A stretch of 64,000 nt of DNA, from the NCBI RefSeq assembly GCF_002222055.1, contig NZ_MUGS01000039.1:1-64000 (forward strand), read 5' to 3'. A model generated the notes under the pieces. That model was not told where the DNA came from and searched no databases. It worked only from the letters and a program-made list of their open reading frames with translations. Numbering within the stretch: the first letter of the stretch is position 1; the number at the start of each line of letters is the position of its first letter. The translations under genes were made by a program, and so were the position numbers. This DNA is from Flavobacterium araucananum (GTDB lineage Bacteria > Bacteroidota > Bacteroidia > Flavobacteriales > Flavobacteriaceae). Below, in pieces: positions 1-8,345 of this stretch.

Positions 1-30
1 AATCCGCCAAATCCGTGGGCCAAAAAAAAT

Positions 31-687
31 CTAGCTATTTCCTTTTTGATAATCTGCCAGAAAAGTTGCCAGACCAATATCTGTCAATGGGTGTTTCAAT
101 AAACCTTCGATAGCACTCAAAGGTCCGGTAATAACATCAGCGCCTGTTTTGGCACAATTAATAATGTGCATTACATTTCGAACCGAAGCTGCCAAAATCT
201 GAGTTTCGAAACCATAATTATCATAGATTAATCGAATGTCTTCGATTAGAACCATACCATCAGTCGAGACATCATCTAACCGACCAATAAATGGCGAAAC
301 ATACGTTGCACCTGCTTTTGCAGCAAGCAAAGCCTGTCCGGCAGAAAATATTAATGTACAATTGGTCCTGATGCCTTTGTTGGCAAAATAACGAATTGCT
401 TTTACTCCTTCTTTTATCATCGGAATTTTTACCACAATCTGAGGATGTAATGCTGCCAATTTTTCTCCTTCGGCGATCATACCTTCAAAATCTGTTGCAA
501 TGACTTCGGCACTCACATCACCATCTACCAATTCGCAAATTTTTATATAATGATCTAAAATATTCTGAGCTCCCGTAATTCCTTCTTTTGCCATCAGGGA
601 CGGATTTGTCGTAACACCATCTAAAACCCCCAAATCATTTGCTTCTTTAATATCTTTTAGGTTTGCTGTATCTATAAAAAATTTCAT
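31..687 (-). CDS. tal: Small transaldolase (TalC/FSA family)
   Basis: This is a 218-residue single-domain TIM barrel of the small transaldolase/fructose-6-phosphate aldolase family. It acts in the cytosol on sugar phosphates of the non-oxidative pentose phosphate pathway. Visible motifs are DGVTTNPSL (23-31) and VVKIPM, which carries the Schiff-base lysine K87. Two residues separate the subfamilies as I recall them: true F6P aldolases carry Gln and Tyr, whereas transaldolases carry Glu and Phe. This protein has E61 (VSAEV) and F132 (SPFIGR), so I favour transaldolase, although automatic annotation may say fructose-6-phosphate aldolase. It starts at an ATG after an A-rich leader and lies downstream of, and on the same strand as, the GntR-type regulator, with its own promoter-like region between them. 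It may be co-controlled with the galactose genes, but that is inference. Confidence 0.93.
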   Translation of the reverse strand: MKFFIDTANLKDIKEANDLGVLDGVTTNPSLMAKEGITGAQNILDHYIKICELVDGDVSAEVIATDFEGMIAEGEKLAALHPQIVVKIPMIKEGVKAIRYFANKGIRTNCTLIFSAGQALLAAKAGATYVSPFIGRLDDVSTDGMVLIEDIRLIYDNYGFETQILAASVRNVMHIINCAKTGADVITGPLSAIEGLLKHPLTDIGLATFLADYQKGNS

Positions 688-850
688 TTTTTCTTTTTGT
701 TTTATTAGATTAAAATTATTTTCTTGTAAACATTTAATGACTTCCTGAGCAGTATTATTAAATTCTAAATAGGTTTGTCCGGAACTATAAATAGAAGTAT
801 TACTGTGATTCTGGATTCAATTAAAAAATTAAGTGTAAAATTTACATTTA

Positions 851-883
851 CAAATGTATATAAAATTGTTTCACAAAAACAAA
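851..883 (-). promoter_or_regulatory. Putative promoter and repeat operator of the transaldolase gene
   Basis: On the minus strand a perfect Bacteroidetes -7 box TACATTTG lies at 858-851, with a TTTG at 883-880 and a 21 bp spacer. Two identical 11-mers (GAAACAATTTT on the minus strand) sit at 872-862 and 893-883, exactly 21 bp apart. One lies in the spacer and the other just upstream of the -33 box, which is an operator-like arrangement. Two short palindromes follow: TACATTT-AC-AAATGTA (843-858) and TGTAAAATTTACA (834-846). The rest of 688-961 shows nothing codable. Confidence 0.45.
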
Positions 884-961
884 AAATTGTTTCCTTATTT
901 TTTTTCCTAAAAAATTGATTATTTAATGCACTTAAACAAAAATAAATAGATTTTAAGCAAT

Positions 962-1960
962 TTAAAGGGAGTTTCTCATAATGAGCGCTGATTTGTTTTC
1001 GATTTGTTCTTTCCTTCCTTTAAGCACCATATCTGCCAAAATTTTTCCCATCGTTTCAAATTGTGTAGAAATTGTTGTAATGCCGTTGGCTACAATCTTT
1101 TTTAATGGTGTTTCATTATAAGAAATAATTCCAAAATCTACGCCCAGCTTCAGATTTTGATCTCTTGCTTTTTCGATTACCCGAACTAAATCCCGGTCAT
1201 TTGGGATAATGTACAAATCGCCCGAAGTAATTTCCCGATTGGTAAATTCTGTAATAATTTCCGAGTTAAAATTATATTGTTTACAAAAAGCTTCAAAACC
1301 CGTTTTCATTCCCAGAGGTTCTCTAAATCCCGGAAAAATCAATATCAGTTTTTTATACTTATTCAATCTTGTTTTGCCTTTAATCAGGCCTTCAAAAATA
1401 TCTTTTTCGTGGTTTTGATAAATTGCGGGATACAATTTCAGCTCCGGATTGGTTTGATCCAGTATGATTACTTCGCCTACTGGTAGGGTTTTTATAAATC
1501 TGGCTACATCGTTTAAGTTGGTGGGCATAATGATGTATTTTGTATAGTTTCCGTTACTGTCGTTTATGAGTTTCTCGAAAACGGGAGCATTAAAATGATG
1601 AAAGAAAATATCGACCTGAACATTTTTTCCAATGTTCATTAAAAAGGAATTATAGATGTCTTCCTTAAAACTGTTTAATTCATCAAATAATAAAAAAACC
1701 TTTTGTTTTATAGTAGTTTCAACGCTTTTTACATAATATCCTTTGCCCGGAATGGCATATATTATACCTCTTTTTTTAAGTTCATCATACCCTAATAAAA
1801 CGGTATCACGGGATAAAGAGAATGCCAGGCAAACTTTGTTTACGGAGGGAAGCCGATCGCCTTTTACCAATTTTTCTTCTTCAATTGCTTTTTCTATTGA
1901 AAGAATTATCTGCTTATATTTTGGTAAACCAATGTTATTTTGGATCGAAATAATATTCAT
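962..1960 (-). CDS. GntR-family regulator with LacI-type sensor domain
   Basis: A 332-residue DNA-binding regulator. The N-terminal winged helix-turn-helix (about residues 8-80) has the GntR signature GDRLPSVNKV, followed by SRDTVLLGYDEL and a GKGYYV wing. The remaining ~240 residues look like a periplasmic-binding/LacI effector domain, ending in the typical region about iterons of the 'IVANGITTISTQ' kind. This GntR-plus-LacI chimera is the architecture of AraR. I chose the ATG at 1960; an in-frame TTG 21 bases upstream is the only alternative. It is transcribed divergently from galM, with about 100 bp between them containing a direct repeat, so it is probably the sugar-responsive regulator of the galactose operon. 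The effector is not known from sequence. Confidence 0.88.
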   Translation of the reverse strand: MNIISIQNNIGLPKYKQIILSIEKAIEEEKLVKGDRLPSVNKVCLAFSLSRDTVLLGYDELKKRGIIYAIPGKGYYVKSVETTIKQKVFLLFDELNSFKEDIYNSFLMNIGKNVQVDIFFHHFNAPVFEKLINDSNGNYTKYIIMPTNLNDVARFIKTLPVGEVIILDQTNPELKLYPAIYQNHEKDIFEGLIKGKTRLNKYKKLILIFPGFREPLGMKTGFEAFCKQYNFNSEIITEFTNREITSGDLYIIPNDRDLVRVIEKARDQNLKLGVDFGIISYNETPLKKIVANGITTISTQFETMGKILADMVLKGRKEQIENKSALIMRNSL

Positions 1961-1991
1961 AAAAAAAGGATTTTGGTGCAATATACAAAAA

Positions 1992-2037
1992 ACTGGTAGG
2001 TACTGGTATGTAATCCTAATGAATGTTTCTATTTTTG
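1992..2037 (+). promoter_or_regulatory. Putative gal promoter with direct-repeat operator
   Basis: The divergent region between the regulator and galM contains ACTGGTA twice, at 1992-1998 and 2002-2008, exactly 10 bp (one helical turn) apart. Downstream, TATTTTTG at 2030-2037 matches the Bacteroidetes -7 consensus TAnnTTTG. Its expected -33 position falls on the second repeat (TATG at 2007-2010, 19 bp spacer). A regulator bound at the repeats would block this promoter. That the adjacent GntR protein is the binder is inference. Confidence 0.4.
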
Positions 2038-2061
2038 AATTTCACTTTTGGCAAAAATAAT

Positions 2062-3120
2062 ATGAAAATAAAACATATATCTCATTTTCAAGACACATCT
2101 GTTTCTAAATTATTTGGTTTAACCCCAGATAACGAAGAAATACTGTCTTTTGAGTTATCAAATAAAAACGGAATGAAGGTGCAGATCATTAATTATGGTG
2201 CAACAATAACTTCTTTACAAATTCCGGTTTTAAATGGCGATCTTGTTGATGTTGTTTTGGGTTTTGATTCTCTTGAATCTTATCTTGCTTCTTATAATTT
2301 ACCAAGTGCTCCTTATTTTGGTACAACCGTTGGGCGCTATGCCGGACGAATAAACAAAGGTCTTTTTACTTTAAATGATAAAACATATCAATTAAATACC
2401 AATAATAACCAAAATGCATTGCATGGCGGAAATATTGGTTTTGGAAAAAAATCATGGAATGTATCCAATATTACTTTCGGTAATAATCCATCGATAACAA
2501 TGAGTCTTTCGAGTGCCGATTTAGACGAAAATTATCCGGGAGAATTACACGTAGATTTGACCTATACGGTAACCGAAGACAATGAATTGAAACTGGAATA
2601 CAAAGCAACATCTACAGCAGATACAATTATAAATTTAACGCATCATAGTTATTTTAATCTTGATGGTCATGATTCTAATGTTCTGGATCAAACCATGTTT
2701 GTCGATGCTGATAAAATACTGGAAACAACTGTAGAAAACATTCCAACCGGAAATTTTACGGCTCTTGCAAATCATGATTTTGATTTTAGAACCGCAAAAA
2801 AATGTCCGGCTATAATAGATAATTCGTTTGTAATTGAATCCTCTAATGCTGTTGCTGCCCGATTGTACAGCTCAAAAAACAATTTGCAAATGAGCGTTTA
2901 CACAGATCAGCCAAGTGTACATGTTTATGTAGGCGGATCTTGTTTTGATAAATTAAAAGGAAAAGAAAATGCAAATTATCATGCGTCAAGCGGAATTTGT
3001 TTTGAAACCCAGAACTTTCCGGACGCGCCAAATCATGAACATTTTCCAGATTCGGTTTTGAAAAAAGGTTCCGCATATCATCAAAAAACAGTTTATAAAT
3101 TCGAAAATATAAACCAATAA
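2062..3120 (+). CDS. galM: Aldose 1-epimerase (galactose mutarotase)
   Basis: A 352-residue mutarotase interconverting alpha- and beta-galactose before phosphorylation by GalK. The fold signature is clear: NALHGGNIGFGKKSW (118-132), the catalytic-His region NLTHHSYFNL (191-200) and the C-terminal catalytic glutamate E315 in GICFETQNFP. I chose the ATG at 2062 because the possible start 39 bases upstream adds only an unrelated 13-residue tail and lies inside the promoter region. No signal peptide is present with this start, so the enzyme is cytoplasmic, unlike the secreted GalM proteins of some Bacteroidetes. It is first in the galM-galK-galT run, 43 bp before galK. Confidence 0.95.
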   Translation: MKIKHISHFQDTSVSKLFGLTPDNEEILSFELSNKNGMKVQIINYGATITSLQIPVLNGDLVDVVLGFDSLESYLASYNLPSAPYFGTTVGRYAGRINKGLFTLNDKTYQLNTNNNQNALHGGNIGFGKKSWNVSNITFGNNPSITMSLSSADLDENYPGELHVDLTYTVTEDNELKLEYKATSTADTIINLTHHSYFNLDGHDSNVLDQTMFVDADKILETTVENIPTGNFTALANHDFDFRTAKKCPAIIDNSFVIESSNAVAARLYSSKNNLQMSVYTDQPSVHVYVGGSCFDKLKGKENANYHASSGICFETQNFPDAPNHEHFPDSVLKKGSAYHQKTVYKFENINQ

Positions 3121-3163
3121 AATTTAAAAAAGCACAAGATATTACCCTTTCAATTACCAAACA

Positions 3164-4324
3164 ATGAATGACATTTTAATACAAAATACGACTACTTTTT
3201 TTGAAAAATCTTTTGGGACAACTCCTCAAAAAGTCGTGCTTTCTCCAGGAAGAATAAATATTATTGGAGAACATATTGATTATAATGACGGATATGTTTT
3301 GCCTGCTGCAATTGACAAGGTTATTTGTTTTGCTTTTGAGAAAAATGAGACTAAAAAATCTAAGATCATCGCTATCGATTTAAACGAAGAATTTGAAGCT
3401 GATCTAACTCAGGAAATCGTATTGAGCGACGTGGTCTGGACCAATTATATTCGTGGTGTCATCAAACAATTGCAAGACAACGGCTTTTTGTTCGAAGGTT
3501 TCAATTGTGTTTTTAGCAGTAATATTCCGGTGGGTTCAGGATTGTCGTCTTCGGCTGCTTTAGAATGCGGAATGATTTTTGGAATCGCAGCGCTTTTTGA
3601 TCTTAAAATAGAAAAAACAGATATCGCTTTATTGGGACAAAAAGCAGAGCATTGGGTAGGTATTAATTGCGGTATTATGGACCAGTTTTCGAGCGTTCAT
3701 GGTCTTGAAAATAAGGTTATAAAATTAGATTGCAATACGTTGGATTTTGAATACCACAATGCCGATTTTAAAGATTATTCGTTGGTTTTGTTTGATAGCA
3801 ATGTAAAACATTCTCTTTTTACATCTGAATACAATACCCGAAGAATCGAGTGTGAACAAGGCTTAAAAATTATTAAAAATAATTTTCCTGAAGTAAAAAG
3901 CTTTAGAGATTGTACCGAAGTACAACTATTGAGTATTCAGGATAAAATAAATGAAACTGTTTTTAAAAGGGTGCATTTTGTTGTAAAGGAAATTAACCGC
4001 GTCATAAAAGCATGTGAGGCTTTGGACAACGGCAATATTGAGCTTTTAGGACAATTGCTTTTTGAGACTCATTATGGCTTATCGCAAGAATATGAGGTAA
4101 GTTGTGCTGAGCTGGATATGCTGGTTGATACGGCAAAAAAAGATCCTGCAATTATAGGTTCTCGCTTAATGGGAGGTGGTTTTGGGGGGTGTACCATCAA
4201 TTTAATTAAAAAAGGTCACGAAAATGAGGTAAAAAGTAAGTTTTCAAATCTTTATTTAGATACATTTGGGATTGAATTAAAATTTTATGATGTAAAAATC
4301 TCAAACGGAACAACACTCCTTTAA
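3164..4324 (+). CDS. galK: Galactokinase
   Basis: A 386-residue GHMP kinase that phosphorylates galactose to galactose-1-phosphate with ATP, the first committed Leloir step. All GHMP motifs are present: the galactokinase signature GRINIIGEHIDYNDG (29-43), the ATP-binding loop PVGSGLSSS (122-130), the catalytic Asp in GIMDQFSS (D173), and the third GHMP motif LMGGGFGG near residue 340. R30 matches the conserved catalytic arginine. Length is normal for the family. It is co-directional with galM and galT and separated from galT by only 14 bp, so the three are almost certainly one transcript. Confidence 0.97.
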   Translation: MNDILIQNTTTFFEKSFGTTPQKVVLSPGRINIIGEHIDYNDGYVLPAAIDKVICFAFEKNETKKSKIIAIDLNEEFEADLTQEIVLSDVVWTNYIRGVIKQLQDNGFLFEGFNCVFSSNIPVGSGLSSSAALECGMIFGIAALFDLKIEKTDIALLGQKAEHWVGINCGIMDQFSSVHGLENKVIKLDCNTLDFEYHNADFKDYSLVLFDSNVKHSLFTSEYNTRRIECEQGLKIIKNNFPEVKSFRDCTEVQLLSIQDKINETVFKRVHFVVKEINRVIKACEALDNGNIELLGQLLFETHYGLSQEYEVSCAELDMLVDTAKKDPAIIGSRLMGGGFGGCTINLIKKGHENEVKSKFSNLYLDTFGIELKFYDVKISNGTTLL

Positions 4325-4338
4325 TACCTCAGCAAACA

Positions 4339-5394
4339 ATGAAAAATTTTGACATTAACGAAGATCCTCACAGACGTTTTAATCCCTTACTTAACGAATG
4401 GGTTTTAGTATCCCCTCATCGCGCAAAACGCCCGTGGCAAGGACAAAACGAAAAAATTACAACTGAAACATTACCAAAGCACGACCCGAACTGCTATTTA
4501 TGCCCGGGAAATGTTCGTGCAAACGGGGTAAACAATCCAAACTACGATGGCAGCTTTGTGTTCGAAAATGATTTTGCCGCCATGAAACAGGACGAAATTA
4601 TTTTTGAAGAAGATATTAAGCATACCTTCTTTAAGGCAAAACCGGAACAAGGTATTTCGAGAGTCGTTTGCTTTTCGCCAAGACATGATCTTACATTACC
4701 GGAAATGGAAATTGAAGGTATCGAAAACATCATTGCTACGTGGCAAAAGGAATACACTGATTTAGGAAATATCAAATATATCAATCACGTTCAGATTTTT
4801 GAAAATAAAGGAAGCATTATGGGATGTAGCAATCCGCATCCGCATGGACAAATTTGGGCGCAATCATCATTGCCTACTCAGGTAGAAAAAACGCAAAATA
4901 GCCTTAAAGCTTATTTTGATAAAAATAAAAGAACGCTTCTTGAAGATTATCTTCAAGCCGAATTAAGAAATGGTGAACGCATTGTGATCGAAAATGATCA
5001 TTTTGTAGCATTGGTTCCGTTTTGGGCAATCTGGCCTTATGAAACTATAATTATAAGCAAAAGAGCTCTTAATAAGATTACTGATTTTACTGCCGAAGAA
5101 ACCAATTCTTTTGCTAAAATCTTAAAGCAATTAACCATAAAGTACGACAACTTGTTTAGTACCTCGTTTCCTTATTCATCAGGAATTCATCAAGCGCCAA
5201 CAGATAGCTTAGAACATCCGGAATGGCATTTTCACATGCATTTTTATCCACCATTATTAAGATCTGCAACGGTAAAAAAATTCATGGTTGGATACGAAAT
5301 GTTGGGCGAATCGCAACGAGATATTACACCCGAAAAAAGTGCCGAAACTTTAAGACAACAATCAGATGTGCATTATAAACTAAATATTAAATAA
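4339..5394 (+). CDS. galT: Galactose-1-phosphate uridylyltransferase
   Basis: A 351-residue class I GalT that transfers UMP from UDP-glucose to galactose-1-phosphate. The nucleophile motif HPHGQ is present: H167-P168-H169 within CSNPHPHGQIW, H169 being the uridylylated histidine. Zinc-site cysteines C52 and C55 lie in CYLCPGN. The N-terminal RRFNPLLNEWVLVSPHR region and the C-terminal EWHFHMHFYPP are family hallmarks. It is the last gene of galM-galK-galT. No galE was seen nearby, so UDP-galactose epimerase must be encoded elsewhere. Confidence 0.97.
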   Translation: MKNFDINEDPHRRFNPLLNEWVLVSPHRAKRPWQGQNEKITTETLPKHDPNCYLCPGNVRANGVNNPNYDGSFVFENDFAAMKQDEIIFEEDIKHTFFKAKPEQGISRVVCFSPRHDLTLPEMEIEGIENIIATWQKEYTDLGNIKYINHVQIFENKGSIMGCSNPHPHGQIWAQSSLPTQVEKTQNSLKAYFDKNKRTLLEDYLQAELRNGERIVIENDHFVALVPFWAIWPYETIIISKRALNKITDFTAEETNSFAKILKQLTIKYDNLFSTSFPYSSGIHQAPTDSLEHPEWHFHMHFYPPLLRSATVKKFMVGYEMLGESQRDITPEKSAETLRQQSDVHYKLNIK

Positions 5395-5476
5395 GCAGCA
5401 AAAAATCATTTTGAAGAATGGTCATTTTAAAATTTAACATAATAATTTGTTTATAAATGTAAAAAACACATTTGTT

Positions 5477-5509
5477 GTTGGGGTCTGTATGATAATTTGT
5501 TTTACATTT
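5477..5509 (+). promoter_or_regulatory. Putative promoter of the galactose symporter
   Basis: In the 282 bp gap between galT and the symporter, TACATTTG at 5502-5509 matches the -7 box TAnnTTTG, with TTG at 5477-5479 and a 22 bp spacer. This predicts a start near 5516 and a leader of about 160 nt that is A-rich and contains CTACTAACAA twice, the second copy ending at the start codon. An 'ATAATTTGTTT' 11-mer also occurs twice (5442 and 5491). No terminator is visible after galT, so read-through is possible. Confidence 0.45.
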
Positions 5510-5676
5510 GGCTTTGACTCTCATTTTAATAAAAAAAAGACATAATAAAAACATATATCACATTTTTAAACTCATACTACTAACAAATCACAGTTTAAAA
5601 ATACAATAAATTAATAATTCTTAAAACCCAATAAAACAAACAATCACCTATACTAATTTTTAAAATACTACTAACA

Positions 5677-7362
5677 ATGAACCAGAACCTTGCTGTCGCA
5701 GATTATGCGGTTTTTATTATTTATTTTATCGTAGTTTCTGCCTACGGTTTTACTGTTTACCGTAAACGTAAACAGGACGAACAAGATGCCAAAGCATACT
5801 TTTTGGCCGAAGGAAACTTAACATGGTGGGCAATCGGAGCGTCTTTAATTGCCTCAAATATTTCGGCAGAACAATTCATCGGGATGAGCGGTGAAGGTTT
5901 CTTTTTAGGAATCGCTGTTGCTGCTTACGAATGGATTGCTGCTATTGCTTTAATTATTGTAGCTGTATGGTTTATTCCTGTATATCTTAAAAACAAGATT
6001 TACACCATGCCACAATTCTTAAAAACACGTTACAATGAATCTACTGCATTAATCATGGCGGTTTTCTGGTTGTTTTTGTATGTATTTGTAAACTTAACTT
6101 CTATACTATATTTAGGAGCTGTTGCGATCAATGGTTTGGCCGGCGGAGAGTATCTGCATGTTATCATGATTGGTTTAGCCATATTTGCTTTATTTATCTC
6201 TTTAGGAGGTATGAAAGTAGTGGCTTATACAGATGTAATTCAGGTTGCCGTATTAATCATAGGCGGTTTGGTAACTTCGTATATTGCCTTAACAACGGTT
6301 GGACAATATTTTGGAGTGGGCGAAAATGCTATTGCCGGTTTCAAAGTTTTAATGAGAGAAGCTCCTGAGCATTTTAAAATGATTATCCCAAAACCAACTG
6401 CAACATCTTCTCAGCTTGATATTGATAAATACCTGACCTTCCCGGGTTTGATGTCGTACCTTGCCGGTATCTGGATCATCAACTTAAACTACTGGGGTTG
6501 TAACCAATATATTACTCAAAGAGCTCTTGGTGCTGATTTGCAAACGGCCCGTACAGGTATTTTATTTGCAGGAATGCTAAAATTATTAATGCCGGTAATC
6601 GTAATGTTACCAGGTATTGCGGCTTATGTTTTATACCAAAACGGACATTTGCCTCAATTGGTTGGAGGAAAAGATGGCGCTTACTCTGCGGTATTAACTT
6701 TCTTGCCAACAGGTTTAAAAGGGCTTTCGGTAGCAGCGTTGACAGCTGCAATTGTAGCTTCGTTAGCCGGAAAAGTAAACAGTATCTCGACTATTTATAC
6801 TTTAGATATTCATAAAAAATATATCCAGAAAGAAGCGGGCGAAAAACAACAGGTAAATATTGGTCGAATTGCCGTTTTTGCTGCAATGCTTTTGGCAGTA
6901 TTATTTACATGGAATGATATTTTGGGAATTGGAGGCGTTGGAGGATTTACTTATATCCAGAAATACACCGGATTTATTAGCCCGGGAGTTTTTGCAATGT
7001 TCGTTTTAGGTATGTTCTGGAAAAGAACTACGGGAGCTGCTGCAATTGTGGGTGTAATTTTAGGATTTGTATTATCTGTACTATTCAACGAATATGCTCC
7101 AATGCTTTTTGGAAACGAGACCTTATTATACACTGCTTATCCTAACGGAAAAGGAGCATACGAAATTCCGTTTCATATCTGTATGGGATTGTCTTTCTTA
7201 TTTACCACTTTGGTTATGGTTGCAATGAGTTTTGCAGGACCAAAAATTAATCCTAAAGCATTTGATATAGACTCTGAAATGTTTAAGGTAAAACCACAAA
7301 CTACTGTTTTAATCGTAATTACATTATTGATTATTGTGGCTTTGTATGTTAAATTCTGGTAG
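5677..7362 (+). CDS. Sodium/galactose symporter (SSS family, vSGLT-like)
   Basis: A 561-residue inner-membrane Na+:sugar cotransporter with about 14 hydrophobic helices. It closely resembles Vibrio vSGLT. The helix containing NISAEQFIGMSG carries Q66, AYEW carries E85, and the WGCNQYITQRALGA segment and the later MLKLLMP lysine match the galactose-binding and gating positions of vSGLT as I remember them (Q69, E88, N260/Y263, K294; the first two are offset by three residues here). Together with galKT directly upstream this supports galactose as substrate, although glucose or another hexose cannot be excluded. It has its own promoter-like site and a strong terminator 31 bp downstream. Confidence 0.93.
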   Translation: MNQNLAVADYAVFIIYFIVVSAYGFTVYRKRKQDEQDAKAYFLAEGNLTWWAIGASLIASNISAEQFIGMSGEGFFLGIAVAAYEWIAAIALIIVAVWFIPVYLKNKIYTMPQFLKTRYNESTALIMAVFWLFLYVFVNLTSILYLGAVAINGLAGGEYLHVIMIGLAIFALFISLGGMKVVAYTDVIQVAVLIIGGLVTSYIALTTVGQYFGVGENAIAGFKVLMREAPEHFKMIIPKPTATSSQLDIDKYLTFPGLMSYLAGIWIINLNYWGCNQYITQRALGADLQTARTGILFAGMLKLLMPVIVMLPGIAAYVLYQNGHLPQLVGGKDGAYSAVLTFLPTGLKGLSVAALTAAIVASLAGKVNSISTIYTLDIHKKYIQKEAGEKQQVNIGRIAVFAAMLLAVLFTWNDILGIGGVGGFTYIQKYTGFISPGVFAMFVLGMFWKRTTGAAAIVGVILGFVLSVLFNEYAPMLFGNETLLYTAYPNGKGAYEIPFHICMGLSFLFTTLVMVAMSFAGPKINPKAFDIDSEMFKVKPQTTVLIVITLLIIVALYVKFW

Positions 7363-7393
7363 TACTATTTTTTACTATATTATTTTTTGAAGA

Positions 7394-7425
7394 AAAAAGA
7401 GGATGTCATTCGGCATCCTCTTTTT
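7394..7425 (+). terminator. Rho-independent terminator after the symporter
   Basis: A perfect 12 bp stem AAAAAGAGGATG/CATCCTCTTTTT (7394-7405 and 7414-7425) with an 8-nt loop and a U-run in the 3' arm. It closes the galactose block. Confidence 0.9.
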
Positions 7426-7491
7426 GTTTACAAATGATTTTTAATACATTTGATTTCTAACCATCTAACTAAAACCAACCAGCATTAAAAA

Positions 7492-7662
7492 ATGAAAAAA
7501 CTATTTTTTACATTATTCCTTATTTCCGGAGCTGCGTTTTCTCAGGATATGAATGTCGTTAAGGGAAACTTTGATTTCCTAAAAGATCAAAAAGAAAACA
7601 AACCTGAAGCTCAATATGTAGAAGAACACAAAGCTGACTTAGATAAAAAAGCATACAAATAA
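7492..7662 (+). CDS. Small secreted protein, possibly an internally deleted remnant
   Basis: This 56-codon frame (ATG 7492, TAA 7660-7662) begins with a signal peptide (MKKLFFTLFLISGAAFSQ) and continues as a charged 38-residue tail containing NVVKGNFDFLKDQKE and PEAQYVEEHKADLDKK. The tail recalls longer Bacteroidetes secreted proteins in which a 'GDFKFLKDQKEVNVEF' start is followed by about 100 more residues, so this may be a shortened copy that has lost the middle and end. That comparison is from memory and uncertain. It has an A-rich leader and follows the terminator, so it would need its own promoter. Confidence 0.5.
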   Translation: MKKLFFTLFLISGAAFSQDMNVVKGNFDFLKDQKENKPEAQYVEEHKADLDKKAYK

Positions 7663-8345
7663 AAATTATATAATATCGCGTAGGAATACCTCATCAGTAG
7701 AAAAAAAATAATTGTTTCGCATTGCATCATATAAGGCCACCTCTTTTTACAGAAATAATACATTTACCCAAATCAAACGTTCCTACTGAACGATCTATAA
7801 CCGCAATTCAAATTCATTACTACCGATCAAACATTCCTATAAAATAATTTTTTTTAAAAGAGGCTCTCCGAAAAGTAGTTCTTTAGACAGCCTTTTTTAC
7901 TATTACTTGACAGTTTTAGAAAACAGGATAGATAATTGCTCCTGCGGAGCATCCTATTTATAGTAAATTTAAAGGGTTTGGGGCAAAGCTACAGCGTAGC
8001 GATATTTTGGTTTTTCTTCAGATTGTTATATATGTCACCCGCCGCCGCGGGTTATTGAAATATGAATATTGAAATTTCTATAAATATGTCGCCCTTCCAG
8101 GACTTAGAGTATCATAAACTTACTGCCTGATTATTGAAATAGAATGTGAGCCCGGAGAGAATTCCCCCACTGCGAAGTCTACCAACTTTGTTTAGCCTCA
8201 ATAGTCTTTCTTACACATCTTTCTCGCTACGAAGTCGGGAGACTACGCAGAGTGGATTATTAAAAAAAGCTTATCAATAGTATTTTACCAAAATATTTGT
8301 TTTTTACCCGTAACTATTCTAAAGAATTTTAAATACCTTTGAATT
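7663..8345. other. Gene-free, repeat-rich spacer
   Basis: No credible gene lies in these 683 bp. It holds short palindromic pieces typical of dispersed Flavobacterium repeats: GCTCC-TGC-GGAGC (7938-7950), CAAAGCTACAGCGTAGCG (about 7984-8001), a GC-rich CCCGCCGCCGCGGG-like block (about 8039-8053), and an AGGCT...AGCCT hairpin followed by T-runs (about 7860-7900). The sequence 'TATGTC[AG]CCC' occurs twice (about 8031 and 8084), which suggests two decayed copies of one element. The base composition is locally more GC-rich than the neighbouring genes. I read it as an accumulation site of degenerate repeats. Confidence 0.5.
8334..8341 (+). promoter_or_regulatory. Possible -7 box of a leaderless XRE transcript
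   Basis: TACCTTTG matches TAnnTTTG and ends only 4 nt before the ATG at 8346. If used, transcription would begin at or next to the start codon. No well-placed TTTG -33 box is present (the nearest is at 8296-8299), so support is weak. Confidence 0.25.

Noticed and set aside
1..30. End of another gene at the window start
   Set aside because: Thirty bases are too few to support any feature.
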